NCBI GenBank assembly: GCA_026874595.1
Contig: CM049315.1
Location: forward strand, 72,027,416 to 72,091,415
Length of the DNA stretch: 64,000 bases
Reading direction: 5' to 3'
From: Sipunculus nudus
Taxonomy: Eukaryota > Annelida > Sipuncula > Golfingiida > Sipunculidae
The notes below the pieces were generated by a model. The model ran no database searches and was not told the DNA's origin. It was given only the letters and a program-made list of their open reading frames with translations. Position 1 is the first letter of the stretch. The number at the start of each line of letters is the position of its first letter. Of the stretch, positions 1-11,588 are shown piece after piece. The translations under genes and the position numbers were made by a program.

Positions 1-329
1 TGGGCGGCAGGCAAATGTAGAATGAATAACCTTCAAGCAGCTGATAGGGCTGCTTTGGTTGCATGCTCCCCAAGGAGTCGAGCAAGGCTACAGGAATGAA
101 CAGGCCAAAAAAAACAAACAAACAAAACAAAAAAAAAAACAAGATGACCAGAGGTCACGCGCTTGCCGGAAATGGAAATGATACAGACAGATAGACAGAG
201 AGTGCATGTAGAAACAGTCATATGAATGAGCAACATTGTCGGGGCAGCAGAAACGGATAATATGTTTTTTTATGCATGCTGACCTTTAACAGCTGCATAT
301 CTTTCTAGTGTAAAAGGGACCAAGTTCAA
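1..329. other. No recognisable feature
   Basis: No coding or repeat structure was recognised here apart from an A-rich tract around 107-140. The tandem array that follows begins near 330. Confidence 0.5.
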
Positions 330-1400
330 AATTTTTTCATGAAATCCCGTTAATCTCGTTTGACAAGAAGCAGTGAGACGTTTTCAGGTTTGTAATGTCA
401 AGCTGGCCAAATGATATGAAATGCCGAAAACTAGACCTGTCTAGCTATAAAAGCCGCTGAGTTATAAGCATTTGCATGAAATCTCGTGTTTTCTCGTTTG
501 ACGGGAAATGGTGCGAGCTTTGGCGAGATTTCCAGTTTTGTCATGTCAGGTTTGTCAAATATTACAAAATGCCGGAAACTAGACCTGTCTAGCTGCAAAA
601 GTCGCCGTGTTATCAGCATTTACGTGAAATCATGTTTTTTTCTCGCTTGACGAGATATAGTACGAGATTTGGCAAGACGAGCAGTTTTATTATGTCAAGA
701 CGGCCAAACGTTACGAAATGGCGAAAACTAGAGCTGTAAAAGTCGCCGGGTTATAAGCATTTCCGTGTACTCTCGTGTTTTCTCGTTTGACGAGATATGG
801 TGCAGGATTTGGCCAGTCTTGTAGATTTGTCATATCAAACTCTCTAAATGTTATGAAATAGCGAAAACTACATCTGTCTAGCTGTAAAAGTCGCCGAGTT
901 ATTAGCATTTCTGTTAAATCTCCTTTTTTATCGTTTGACGAGATATGGTGCGAGATTTGGCCAGTCTTGCAGGTTTGTCATGTCAAGCCGTCCAAATGTT
1001 AATAATGCCAAAAACTGTCTAGCTGCCAAAGTCGCCGTGTTATCAGCATTTACGTGAAATCATGTTTTTTTCTCGCTTGACGAGATATAGTGCGAGATTT
1101 CGCCAAGTATCGCAGTTTTACTATGTCAAGTTGGCCAAATGTTACCAAATGCCAAAAACTAGACCTGAGTAGCTATAAAAGTCGCCTAGTTATAAGCATA
1201 TTCATGATATCTCGTTTTTTTCTCGCTTGACGAGATATGGTGCGAGATTTGGCCTGATTTCTTTTCTGGCGTGTCAAGCTGGTCATATGTTATGAAATGC
1301 CGAAAACTAGACCTGTGTAGCTGTAAAAGTCGCCGAGTTATAAGCATTTCTGTGAAATCTCGTTTTTTCTCGTTTGACGATAAACCAAGCGAAATTTGAC
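330..1400. repeat. Tandem repeat array, ~145-bp unit, about 8 copies
   Basis: Each unit contains TCTCGTTTGACGAGATATGG followed by a 'gcgagatttggcc' block, 'aaatgccgaaaactagacctg' and 'agtcgccgagttataagca'. The TCTCGTTTGACGAG(A) element recurs near 355, 493, 641, 781, 931, 1071, 1221 and 1367, so the spacing is about 140-150 bp. TCTCGT/ACGAGA forms a short inverted repeat with a three-base loop. Units are diverged from each other and no long ORF runs through them. The short ORFs in this block are repeats of each other, not genes. Confidence 0.85.
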
Positions 1401-2045
1401 GAGACTTGCAATTGAATGACTTAGAACCAAGGGGAAGCAGCCTTATGCAAAAAACTAGACCCTTGAAACATAAATATTAACCGAGATAGAAGCCAAAAAC
1501 TGCATATTTTCAGATCGTCAAGTTTAACCCACAAATTTGGTAACCATGGTAACGGCAGCACAAAGCTACATGTGCGGAGGAATAAGCCAATGTTCCTAGT
1601 TTAAGTTACAACGATAAAAATTGTGCCATGTTTAAAATTATTTTAGATATTGCAGAAAAATGATATGTTACAGTGGTTCAGGTACCACGCCCCCTGTTGG
1701 CTATTTCCAAAAAATGAAAAACTGATTTCGAGATATTTATAAATAACACAAAATATATCAATTTCAAAGCCATTGTTAAAAAATGCAACCTGTAGGTCAT
1801 ATTTAATGAAATCTCGAAGACTCTCGTTTGACGAGAAATGAGAAATTTGGAGGGAAATTTTTTAATTTTCTGATTTTCCCCCAAAAATACGTTACCATGG
1901 TAACCATTGACCGGACATATTTGCTAGCACATGGAAAGCTTACATGATGAGGAATAAAATGAGCTACAGATTTAGCAGCTACGATTATTATTGACGAAGA
2001 TATGAAGAAAAATCTGTTTTAAGGGTTTTTGGTAACCCTGACCTT
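1400..2045. repeat. Two diverged ~360-bp units related to the upstream array
   Basis: Two blocks share 'ttaccatggtaac' (near 1540 and 1890), a following 'acatg..gaggaata' stretch, and an 'acgat..tatt' segment. A further TCTCGTTTGACGAGAAATG copy sits near 1819, which ties this stretch to the ~145-bp array before it. It looks like the degraded edge of the same repeat region. No coding sequence was recognised. Confidence 0.5.
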
Positions 2046-2139
2046 GACCTTTTAACGGTCATGGCCAAAAACAATAGGCTCCGAGAAGAACCGATTTTAC
2101 ACTTAATGTAAAAGTTTCAGAGCGATTGCTTTAAACTGT

Positions 2140-2622
2140 CTCATCAGTAATATAGTATACCAGGCCACTGTGACACGCAAGGACAACCTGAGACCAGAAA
2201 CATACATTGGACTGACAGAAAATACTTTTAAAACGCGGTACAATGCCCACGTCTCAAGCTTCAGGAATGTAAACAAACGTAACAGTACCACACTCAGCGA
2301 ATACATTTGCAGACTGAAAGGCAACCATGTGCAACACTCAATACAATGGAAGATTATAAGCAAAGCAAAACCATACTCCACGACTAACAAATCCTGTAAT
2401 CTCTGCCTGGAAGAGAAATTCTTCATAATTTACAGACCCCTATTGTCAACACTAAACAAAAGAAACGAACTCGCGAGCACATGCAGACACAGGGCGAAAC
2501 ACCTCCTGGCCATGCGCCAGATCAAACATTCAAAAATCTTAATACCTGGCACACTTCATGATGGGTTTCCGAAGAGTGAGGACCTACGGCCCTTACGAAA
2601 CAACGTTGTAAAACCCATGTAG
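2140..2622 (+). pseudogene. Penelope-like element, C-terminal GIY-YIG endonuclease fragment
   Basis: The translated stretch resembles the C-terminal endonuclease part of Penelope-like retroelements (PLEs). It reads 'IVYQATVT' and then 'TYIGLTENTFKTRYNAH', which is the GIY-YIG-type start. 'LSEYICRLK', 'CNLCLEEKFFI', 'LLSTLNKRNEL' and 'CRHRAKHLL' follow in the order usual for the family. In intact PLEs this endonuclease follows a reverse transcriptase and nicks target DNA for insertion. No RT is present upstream, so this is a 5'-truncated copy. The frame is open without an ATG at its left edge, as expected of a fragment. (TA)n-rich sequence follows at once, which is common at PLE ends. The assignment rests on motif order recognised by eye. 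Confidence 0.75.
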
Positions 2623-2639
2623 GTAAAAGTCTTGAACGA

Positions 2640-2700
2640 TACATATATTACAGCCCCTGTCAGTCGAGCACTTTATCGTTGTGTAGTTCAACACACACCT

Positions 2701-2758
<58 letters not shown>

Positions 2759-2816
2759 ATTTTCTGGACAGGGTGGGTTAACAAAAGTGCTCGACAACGT
2801 ACCTGTCGCTGGAGCT

Positions 2817-2872
<56 letters not shown>

Positions 2873-2895
2873 TATGTGTGTGTGTGTGTGTGTAA
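2640..2895. repeat. (TA)n and (GT)n microsatellites with an inverted repeat
   Basis: Two long (TA)n tracts (about 2704-2755 and 2819-2873) and a (GT)n tract (about 2875-2892) lie directly after the Penelope-like fragment. The arms GTCGAGCACTTT (2663-2674) and AAAGTGCTCGAC (2784-2795) are exact inverted copies flanking the first tract, so this may be the folded 3' end of the retroelement. ORFs here encode only Tyr-Ile runs and are not genes. Confidence 0.75.
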
Positions 2896-3089
2896 AAATT
2901 GCACCAATGACACAGAGTAAAACAGAAGTGTTACTAAGCATTTTTCTTCCTAATAAAAGCACTGTAAAGAAATGCCTTGAATCAAGTGGCCCATAGGCCG
3001 TGACGCTCATCTGCATTTCACACACAAACGATGCATGTATCAATAACCAATGTTTTGATCTGGTGAAAAATAATTGTTAAGGAACCTTG

Positions 3090-4745
3090 AACAATGAAAA
3101 GAATGACTCCAGGGTTCTCAGAATCATGCTTTTTTGTCCATAGGCCTGAAAAAAGGATATCGCAATCCCTTTTGGGGTTTATGAGAAGATTTACCAGAAC
3201 TCCCTATTTTTCTATGTCCAACTGCTACTATTTGTGTGCAACTAACCAAACGGGTACTATATTATCAAAGAATATTGGTCACACTGACCTTATGTAGCGT
3301 TTCCAAAAACATTTTACAGGGCCCTCCCTGAATCTTAATTAAAATATAAGTTTCTAGGTAAAGCTGCTGCGAATTGTGCATGTGTAATAGAGTGCTATAA
3401 ATATGCTCTTTCACATAGCTAAAAAATATATTGACACTGCCCTTATATCAGGTCCAAGAAATTTTACAGAGGTCTCCCCGGATCTTGATCAAATAGAAAC
3501 TTTCATATGTAACTGTAATAAAATGTGCAAATCTTATATATTTGGTTTTCAAATAATGTTCTTTTACATTTCTGACAGAATATAGGTCGCAGTAACCTTA
3601 GTTTGGTTTTTCTGAGGAGAAATTATAACGATCTCCATATACATAAAGTAAGATGTTTCTTATGATTAAGGCTTCGTCTGAGTTTCTGGGTGCTCAAATT
3701 AGATTTTCCATAGCTCACAAAATATTATCCACAATGAGCTAATCTCAGGTGTTGAAAGAAATTTGCCCAGGACCTATTGAATTTTAAGTTAGAAGGTTTT
3801 CGGTCTATGATTCTATGATTTTTGCCTATCTGGCTTACATAGTACTTAATTTTTTTATATAAAACTCAAAGAATATATGTCACAGTGATTTAAATACAGG
3901 GTTCAAAGCAGACTTTAACATTGAAATTTAAGTCTGGATGCTCAAAATCATGTTTTTGGCCAGTCACCATGATCCAGTCAGTATGAACTAATGTCAGTTT
4001 TCCAAGGAGATGTGCTAAGGACCTCCCTGGATGTTATGCTAGAAGATTTTAGGGCGAATGGATAAAAGTTTAACTAGTCTGACTGCTCAAAAACATGCAG
4101 AATATAGGTCACCATGAGCTTATTTTAGACCTCAAAGGAGATTCCCTAGGACCTCTCTTGATGCTGCCTTAGAAGATTCTCTATCTAATGCATACAATTT
4201 GTGCCCATCAAACCTTTTTGGCCTGTAGCTTGCAGTCTATAGGTCACCGTAACCGATCCAGGTTTCCATTGAGGTTTGCCAAGGATCTCCCTGGTTTTCG
4301 TTAAAAAAATGATTCTAGAGCTAACAGTTACAATTTCTGTCCTATCTGACTGCCTGGATGCTCAGATTCAAGTTTTTGCCGCATAGCTCGCAGAATATGG
4401 AACACCATGACCTAGTTTGTGGTTTCCAACGGGTTTTGTCCAGAACCTACATGGATATTGTGCAAGAAGATTCTAGAGCTCATAACGGATACAAATTGTG
4501 CACTGCCTGGGTACTCAAAATCATGCTTTTGACGAGAAGTTTGCGGAATATAGGTCACCTTCTCCTAGTTTCAGGTTTCCTAGGAGATTTGCCCAGGACC
4601 ACCTTGGGTGTTATAATAGAAGATTCTAGGCATAACGGATACAATTTGTGCCCATCTGACTGTTTGGGGCTTAAAATCATGTTTTCAGCCCATAACTTGC
4701 AGAATCATAGGCCACCATAACCTAATTTTAGGTTTACTGGTACCA
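3090..4745. repeat. Degenerate ~150-bp tandem repeat array
   Basis: A loose consensus recurs about every 125-160 bp: a 'gacctccctggatgtt..agaagatt' block, then 'acaatttgtgccc', 'gctcaaaatcatg' and 'aatataggtcaccatgacc'. Clear anchors lie near 3320, 3472, 4020, 4160, 4285, 4443 and 4598. Units are heavily diverged, so the array is old. The same family recurs at 20640-21320 and the 'ggccgtgacgct' flank near 2996 recurs near 20687. No protein-coding potential was recognised. Confidence 0.65.
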
Positions 4746-5440
4746 GTTTACCGGTATGAATTACACAGAGTAATGTCCAAAGTAGATTAAGCTCGTTTTC
4801 CTATGATGTAAGAATAAGATATCTCATTTCTGTAACCCTAGTCATTAATGTTACACTTAATCATTTGTGTTACGATTACGCTTTTCTTATATAATCCATG
4901 CTTCCTTTCGTGTGTTACCTTTCATATGTCAAATAAATCTTATTATATTACTTCGCTTCATGTATTTTCAAATAATGGGTCATATACATTCATTTGCTTT
5001 TACGTTATTGAAAAACTATTGTTAGCGTCATACATGTTACGTTTGCCTGTGAAAGTAAACCCTGAACAGTAAGTGTGAAACCGGTAATTATTATTTGAGT
5101 ATGTGTTGTACCAGAGACATGTTTTCTTTCAGATGCAAGTATTTATTCACATACTGAGCAGATAAATCGCTTTGCAGAAACGATGTTGTGTCTTGTAACA
5201 GAAATGATAATCGACCCACCATTAAATAAACGTCGGTTAAAATATTTAGTGTAAGTGAACCGCGCTCTCTTTCATCTGTTACAAACGTAGATACTTCCAT
5301 ACAACAAAACCAAACTGGTCTCTTACAGTTGCCACATTGCTATGGGCCGCTTTTTCGTAGAATTACCCATATACTTGAAACCTGACACCTTATTTTTTAA
5401 AACCTTCATTGGTATATGATTTAAATGTGCATGTAACACA
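4746..5440. other. No recognisable feature
   Basis: AT-rich unique-looking sequence. Short ORFs on both strands have no recognisable motifs and no supporting splice or repeat context. Confidence 0.5.
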
Positions 5441-5538
5441 CAGTGACGGATCCAGAAAATCCAGAACAGGGGGCGCTAATATTGATTTGGTGGCTCATAT
5501 GTATATTAACCTAAGTTCCTAAAATTTTGTTTTGTAAA

Positions 5539-5541
<3 letters not shown>

Positions 5542-5591
<50 letters not shown>
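5542..5591. repeat. (AT)n microsatellite
   Basis: An uninterrupted AT dinucleotide tract of about 50 bases inside the probable hAT-like element. Confidence 0.95.
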
Positions 5592-5594
<3 letters not shown>

Positions 5595-6004
5595 CTTATT
5601 ATTATTATTACGAAACATTTCAGTCTATAAAAATAGAAATATTTGCGTTTTTATACAACCTATTTCACCAAGTTTCCTTCAATTTAATTGTATAGGTACA
5701 TAGGGGAGGCTATGGGATTTTTTTTAATGAAAAAGGGAATTTTGAGGCACCTGTCCGATAAATATGATAATTTTTAATATATAATTTTGCATAACGTAGT
5801 CAAATTTTACGAGGTTGGGGGTATATTTACGTGTGGCCGGCTTTAACATTTATATTTCCTCTAAATTGGAATACTAACTGGAAGGTAACAGATTGATGTC
5901 AGTGGTGAAAATGTGCATAATTTCGTTCAATATCATCTATCCAAAGTAATTCTGGTGGTAAAATAAAATTGTTGAAATGTTAATGTCATATGTCAAACTG
6001 TTAT

Positions 6005-6080
6005 CCGGCTTCTGTTGTCTGTACAGCGCACCGGACCCAGCAGAGCACAGGTCGTGAGTTCGAGTATCAGCCGAGGAGCC
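6005..6080 (+). other. tRNA-like SINE head (decayed)
   Basis: The segment 'tacagcgcaccggacccagcagag' followed by 'aggtcgtgagttcgagta' resembles the A-box to B-box half of a tRNA-derived SINE; the B box is close to GGTTCGANTCC. It does not fold into a credible complete tRNA, and no SINE tail was recognised. It is best read as a SINE fragment. Confidence 0.35.
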
Positions 6081-8142
6081 GTGAATTCTTTCATAGTTGT
6101 CCCAAACCTAGGCTGAGCTCTAAAGTCGGCGGCTCACATATCGATTTTATCGGCCGATTCATATAGGATCGGCCGACTATGTACCGACGAGGGCACATTA
6201 TTCTGTAGTGTGACACCCCAAGTGACGCGATTTGGTTGGCGTCGGCGTGAAAAATCGCCGTCGCCAAGAGTCTGGCACTGTCAAAGAAAATCGGCGATTA
6301 GTGAAATCGTGTAGGTAGTGAGCCAATGTTTACGACAAAGTCGGCCGATTTTATTTTTTTTGGTAATGTCAGAGTTCACGTTCTGTACGTTATCCCTATT
6401 AGTCATTATTAGTGAATATTGTATAATGACATATTTTTGTATTTTAAACAAGAATTAAAGACCGATTTTGGTAAAGATTAAAATTTCAAGTATTCCTTAA
6501 AGAAGACGTGCAGTTTATTAATTATTATAAAGGAGTACCCATTCATATAGTTACAATGTACCAATATTTCTGTAAACATATAAGACGGAACGAACAGGTC
6601 TTTGTTTGCAAAAGCCCATTAAATGCTTGGCTGTTGAGCAATCCTTCCAATAGTGTGAAGATCTACTCTTAACAAGTAACTCAAGCTCGATTCAATATTT
6701 ACAACTCATGGATGGCAATAATCAACTGTATATCTGCCCGTACTCTCTATCCATCATTATATATTTCTTTCCTTAAGATAGTTTTTGCCCTATCACAGGT
6801 GCTCTTAAAGTCAGCAAAAAGAAAGGTAAGAAGAAAAGAGAGAAGACATTGATGAATAGCCGACAACTATTGACTGATGCAATATCCAGTCAAGCGCAAG
6901 CAGTAATACGTGATGTTTAAAGGTAACCCAATACGAAAACGTTTAAGTGAACGGATCTCTGGTACACTTTTTTCATGGAGTCAGTGGCATAGTTGGCGAG
7001 AGCGTCGCCAGAAATATAATTCTTCACCACACATCTACGGATTTAAAATAAAAAAACATAAAGCCTAATCACGCAAAATATCTTATGCTGTTGGCGTTTA
7101 TTGTGTGTGGCAGTCAAATGAAAAAGGATGATCAAGTGTTGGCTGGTCTATACAGGATAGAAGAATACATATCAATTCTCTTGAATTTCTAGATACAGGA
7201 AATCCTAGAAATCACACAAATATGCAAGTAGAATGTCATATTCTCAATTAGAGTTCGCGCCTAGTGAAATAGCCCTTCTGAATGTATAATAACTGGATGC
7301 TTGATGTTTAGTTTTACCAGGTCCTGCAGATCAGCCGCCGCAATCGTTTTAAGGGTTTAAGACCGATCCGTTCGGTCCTTTTTCCAGATCTGGGGACCTT
7401 TCTTTAGGTTTTGTCATCTTTGGTTGGACCCCTTTTTTCCTAAATCATGGACATGCCCCAGAGATATGCGGAGAAAACGATTAAATTTATGAATGACGGT
7501 TCATCCTCCTGTCTCAGCTCGCATACAAATGTATTTTTATATGCCCCTAATTCCTCTCTTCTCTCAAGCCAATGTTAAACCCATAAGTCACTCTTCCGAC
7601 ACAGCTTATTTCTTTGGACAAGCTTAGAAAGCTCAGTATAAGATCGCCATGATGAGTCAGCCTTCTTCGGTGAGAGGTGGGAACACGCGCGTCGGTAAAT
7701 GTGTCACCGAAGATCGGCCAACTAAACCGAGCCGATGTCCAGCCGATTTTGAGAAAATCTGCCCTAAAAATCGCTCGTCAATGTCACTTGATAAAATCGG
7801 GTAGTGAGCACCCGGCTTAACGTTAAAAGGCAGCGGGAGCGCCGTGTCTCACTCAAAAACGAATGCAATTTGGGAGTTCCTCGGTGTTATGGCCCAAAAG
7901 AGTTTAAAAACGAACACTCCTTCTCTCGTAATAAAAATGTTTGGGTAGGGGTAGGCCTAAATCACAAAGCTGTTGATTAAAATCCTCAACCTATTAATTG
8001 GAAAGTATTAAACCGTAAATAATTTAATAATCTAATTGCTATGGAAATAATAAGAAATATGAAAAATGAAAATTAATAAAGGATAAATGGTAAAAGAAAT
8101 GGACAAGGGGGGGGGGGGTACATGTGGCTACATCCGCCACTG

Positions 8143-8690
8143 CACATGTAGGTCTAATTCTAAAACAGGCCTATGTTTTCAAATTGTAAAGGGACCTATT
8201 CACATGACATATATGTTAAATAAATTAAATACTAGTTTACTGTTTTCTCTTTAATCTATTATAGTATCAACCAAAGCGTCCTAGTTAAAAAGGCCGTTTT
8301 CTTATTCATGTAGTTTAGCATTAGATATGGAAAATAATCCTAAAGAGGCATTGAGAGACAGCACAAAGGAATTATTTCTGATGGCACTGCCATTCTTAGG
8401 CAAGAGATTAATCAAGCCAAGAGGATTGGATGCGCAACATTTCAGATAAATAAGTCAAGTCACATCTGAGATGTAAGAGATTTCCCTAAATTTAGATGCA
8501 AGGATGAATACCACACAGTCACTATTGTAGGTGGTGCCACAAGTCTATGGATAGGAGAAAGACTGTCCAAGATCTATAGGTATGACTATTTCAGGTCGAT
8601 ACGTCGAGCCAATTACGATGTATTTATAAAAACCTGATTCTAGGGGACGCTTTCTGTCTTATGAACGAGAATGTATAGATGTAAGATGGC
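8143..8690. other. Unannotated interval with one GGTGGTGCCAC copy
   Basis: There is no gene here. A 'gtaggtggtgccac' segment near 8530 resembles the palindromic core repeated at 11.9-12.4 kb. The last eight bases (8683-8690, AAGATGGC) are the left target duplication of the following element. Confidence 0.5.
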
Positions 8691-9485
8691 CAGACATGGG
8701 TCGAATACAGGAGAAATGTATTCGAATACGATTACGAATACAAATACTCCAAAACATAAATGTATTCGAATACGAATACGAATTCACATTCAAATGTATT
8801 CGTGAATATCATTATGAATACAATTTACTGAAACAAAAATAAACTATCAAGTATCAACTGCAAACATCATATATTCACACTTGTATTGTATTATAGTCCA
8901 AAATTCACAATATTTTGTGTGATTAGATTCGATGTGGTTTTTCCAGTAGCCGAAATCTGTGCAGCACAGTACTTGCATCTGGCTTTATAAGATCTATTGG
9001 TACAATCTGGCTGGTCAAAATTATCATAAATCGCTGACATCTTGGCAGGTGATGCCATACTGATAACTGTCGAACAATATCTCTGACAGACAGCAGAGCA
9101 CAGTGTGCATCAGAAACTGAAATGATGTCTCGGACACAAGTCAGAGAATAAATAGGGGAAGTCAGATAATGACAAGTGGATTAGCTCACCTGAACTGCTT
9201 AGACTAAATTAATTATTGGCAGTGACAGCCAGAGATAGTCACAGCACAAGCCGGAACTGCATGTATTGTTAATGCACGCATTCCTAAGATATGCTCAAAA
9301 GTTAGGGTGAATGGTAACCACACCTCAAGCTTCAATAGATATGTTCAACAATATGTGTTATCTTGCAATGTCTTGTTCAACTGACATAATAAACACAAAT
9401 GTATTCGAATACGGATACGAATACTGAAAATACCTGTATTCGAATACAATGAATACGAATACTGAATACCAATACCCCTTGTCTG
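8691..9485. mobile_element. Non-autonomous hAT-like element with 8-bp target duplication
   Basis: This element has defined boundaries. The left terminus CAGACATGGG (8691) pairs with the reverse complement of the right terminus, CAGACAAGGG (ending 9485). The flanking eight bases are identical on both sides: AAGATGGC at 8683-8690 and 9486-9493. Eight-bp duplications and CAG-type termini are hallmarks of the hAT superfamily. Both ends are packed with the palindromic word GTATTCGAATAC and its variants (8709-8820 and 9400-9475), probably subterminal transposase-binding repeats. The 795-bp interior has no transposase ORF, so movement would need a transposase supplied in trans. Confidence 0.85.
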
Positions 9486-9493
9486 AAGATGGC

Positions 9494-11075
9494 TCTGCAA
9501 AATTTAAGGCCAACACGTCCGAACACTCTTGGGATATGCGTGGATTTCGCCCGAAGTAGACGCAAGTATGTCGTCAAGTAAAATCGGTGGCAGGTGGTGC
9601 CATCAGTCACGGGTAATAGGTATACCAGACGTATCACAGATCTTTGATTATGCAAACTTTCAGGTAATACATCAAATTACTCCTGACATATGTAGACAGC
9701 ACACAACACAAAGCACATAGCAAAGTCTGTAGGGGGCGCCACCAGCCTTTTTTAGGCACTGGCTCCAAGTTCCCGCATAAGGATGCGTGGTTTTGGAAAG
9801 ATCCGCTAAGAGGTTTCGGACGAATTCTAATAAGAACGCAGTCACTGTGGCGAACCCGCGGAAAAAAAGCAATTAACATTATAATTTTGTTACAACATTT
9901 ACAGATAGATGGCAGAACCTACAACGGCATCCCATTTTCCGATCCGAAAAACAATTGTCGTTTTTTTTCCCGACCTTGTCATTCCACGCGACACTGAGTG
10001 GTTGCGCACCAGGTAGATGAGAATGTGTGTGTTACGCTCAGGAAACCCCTTTGAAACAGTGGTACCTAGTGGCGAGATATCGGTTTTTTAGTGGTGTAAA
10101 GCATATTTAGTTAATATTTTAATCACTTATGATGGTTTCATTTTGATTATACAACTCGTGATCATGAAGTTTAGTACGCACACGGGAAAACTCGCTAAAA
10201 ACAAGCTAAAATAATAAAACATGTATACAACCCAATGGTGATATATTTGAAAAGGGACTATAGATATTTTGAATATAACACGGACGAGCAACATAACCGA
10301 ACAGTTGATCTGCGAGGGTAAATACTTCAGTCGTTACTGGTTGATGGTCCAACAAAAAAAAATAAAATTTAACCAAAATTTAGAGGATCATCTGAGGCCC
10401 CTGGTAGAATTATAAAAAAAAACTCCAAATAGTGCCTGCATCATCGAAGGCATTGCAAAGGAATGAACTCAAGGCAATGCTTTAGACTGTAAATACACTG
10501 ATATTGTAGCACCAGATATAGATGAACCTTAATCCCGTATTTCATACTTAATTATACATGTTCTTATCTTTTATCGCAAAGAGAAATCAGGAATAAGTAC
10601 ATATGGCAGGTAACAGGAACTGACTTAAATAAAGCGTCAATCGCCCAAACTCCTGTTGAAATCACAATGTCCCTGTTATTATTTTTATGATTTTTAATCT
10701 CACAATGGAAGTTAAAATGTGAAAGTAAAATTACATTGAGAAATGCAATGTTGTAGGGCGATATAATTATCTTTAAAAGACTTAATCTAATTTCTTTCTT
10801 AATTTAATCAATATGCTTAATATAACAATCTGTCTAAAAAGCAAATAGATGTATGAACAGCCATGTTGGTCATTAGTTATGAAAACAACATTACACAGAA
10901 GAGCCGGTTCAGTCTTTATGTGTAAAAGTTAACAGATTAATTAATTTTATAAAATCCATACAACATGTGTTGGGTATGTACCCTTAACCTTAATCTCATT
11001 ACAAAATATCTTAATTGATTGAATTGCAGTGTTCTACACATAAGGACAATACACATACTTTCCAGTTTTCAGAAC
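9494..11075. other. No gene recognised; scattered repeat fragments
   Basis: Fragments related to the GGTGGCGCCACC repeat lie near 9590 (ggtggtgccatc) and 9732 (gggcgccacc). The rest is AT-rich and unique-looking. The last exon of the decayed NTF2-like paralogue would be expected in this direction but could not be found. Confidence 0.45.
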
Positions 11076-11208
11076 CTCCCAGTTTGTCCCTTCCTCCTCA
11101 TACCCGCAAACTGGACCGCGATATTTCCGAACATCTCAATCTATTTATTACGGAGGGTGAGTTCCTTCATACGTTCCGTGAAGCGACTTAGCATAGACAA
11201 AGTGTTTG
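11076..11208 (-). pseudogene. Paralogue NTF2-like domain exon with in-frame stop
   Basis: Bounded by a TTCTTCAG acceptor and an AG|GTTCTG donor, 133 nt, phase 1 to 2. The translation 'FTERMKEL', then a stop (TAG), then 'IEMFGNIAVQFAGM' and 'QTGR' follows the pattern of the complete gene's fourth exon ('FIELMKDI', 'IDVTGSTAIQVTHFNI', 'TSGR'). It is six codons shorter. The internal stop would remove the second half of the domain. Confidence 0.6.
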
Positions 11209-11321
11209 CTGAAGAATGTATTTCATATAACATATTACAATATACATGACACTGTATGTTACATAATTATAAAGAGGATAGATTTTCTTCACATTCTTTC
11301 AATTGGAAGAACCATTAAGCT

Positions 11322-11370
11322 CTTCCCTCCCTCCCTCTCTCCCTCCCTCCCTCTCTCTCTCTTTTTCTCT

Positions 11371-11461
<91 letters not shown>
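11322..11461. repeat. Pyrimidine-rich tract and (TA)n microsatellite
   Basis: A CCCT/CTCT-rich stretch (11322-11371) is followed by long (AT)n (11372-11461), interrupted once by 'aaat' near 11407. The overlapping ORFs on both strands encode only Tyr-Ile or Leu-Pro-Ser runs. It lies in an intron of the decayed paralogue. Confidence 0.95.
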
Positions 11462-11462
<1 letters not shown>

Positions 11463-11588
11463 CAGATTTATGTTCATTGTGTTTCAAAATCACCCATCAC
11501 ATTATAAAGGGTTAGGAATAGTTAACACATAATATCTGCTTCGTTGAAAAGAATATTTTCGCATTGCTTGTGAGAAGCCAGTACTAAT

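Larger units (their letters stand above)
5441..8142. mobile_element. Probable hAT-like DNA element without transposase
   Basis: The left end CAGTGACGGATCC (5441) and the reverse complement of the right end, CAGTGGCGGATG (ending 8142), match each other and the CAGTGGCGG-type termini common in hAT transposons. G-rich tracts lie just inside both ends. The flanks are similar (GCATGTA on the left, CACATGTA on the right), but a clean 8-bp target duplication is not visible. No transposase ORF is present, so this would be a non-autonomous or decayed copy. Inside lie an (AT)n tract, a tRNA-like SINE head, and CG-rich blocks around 6120-6380 and 7680-7820 that carry partial inverted copies of 'gctcac..cgattttatc'. 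These may be a second, nested element. The boundaries are moderately supported. Confidence 0.4.

Noticed and set aside
2593-3043. Long ORFs rich in Tyr-Ile on both strands
   Set aside because: They are translations of (TA)n microsatellites. The same applies to 11206-11532.
6005-6080. A functional tRNA gene
   Set aside because: Only A/B-box-like parts are present and the acceptor stem does not pair. A SINE fragment is more likely.
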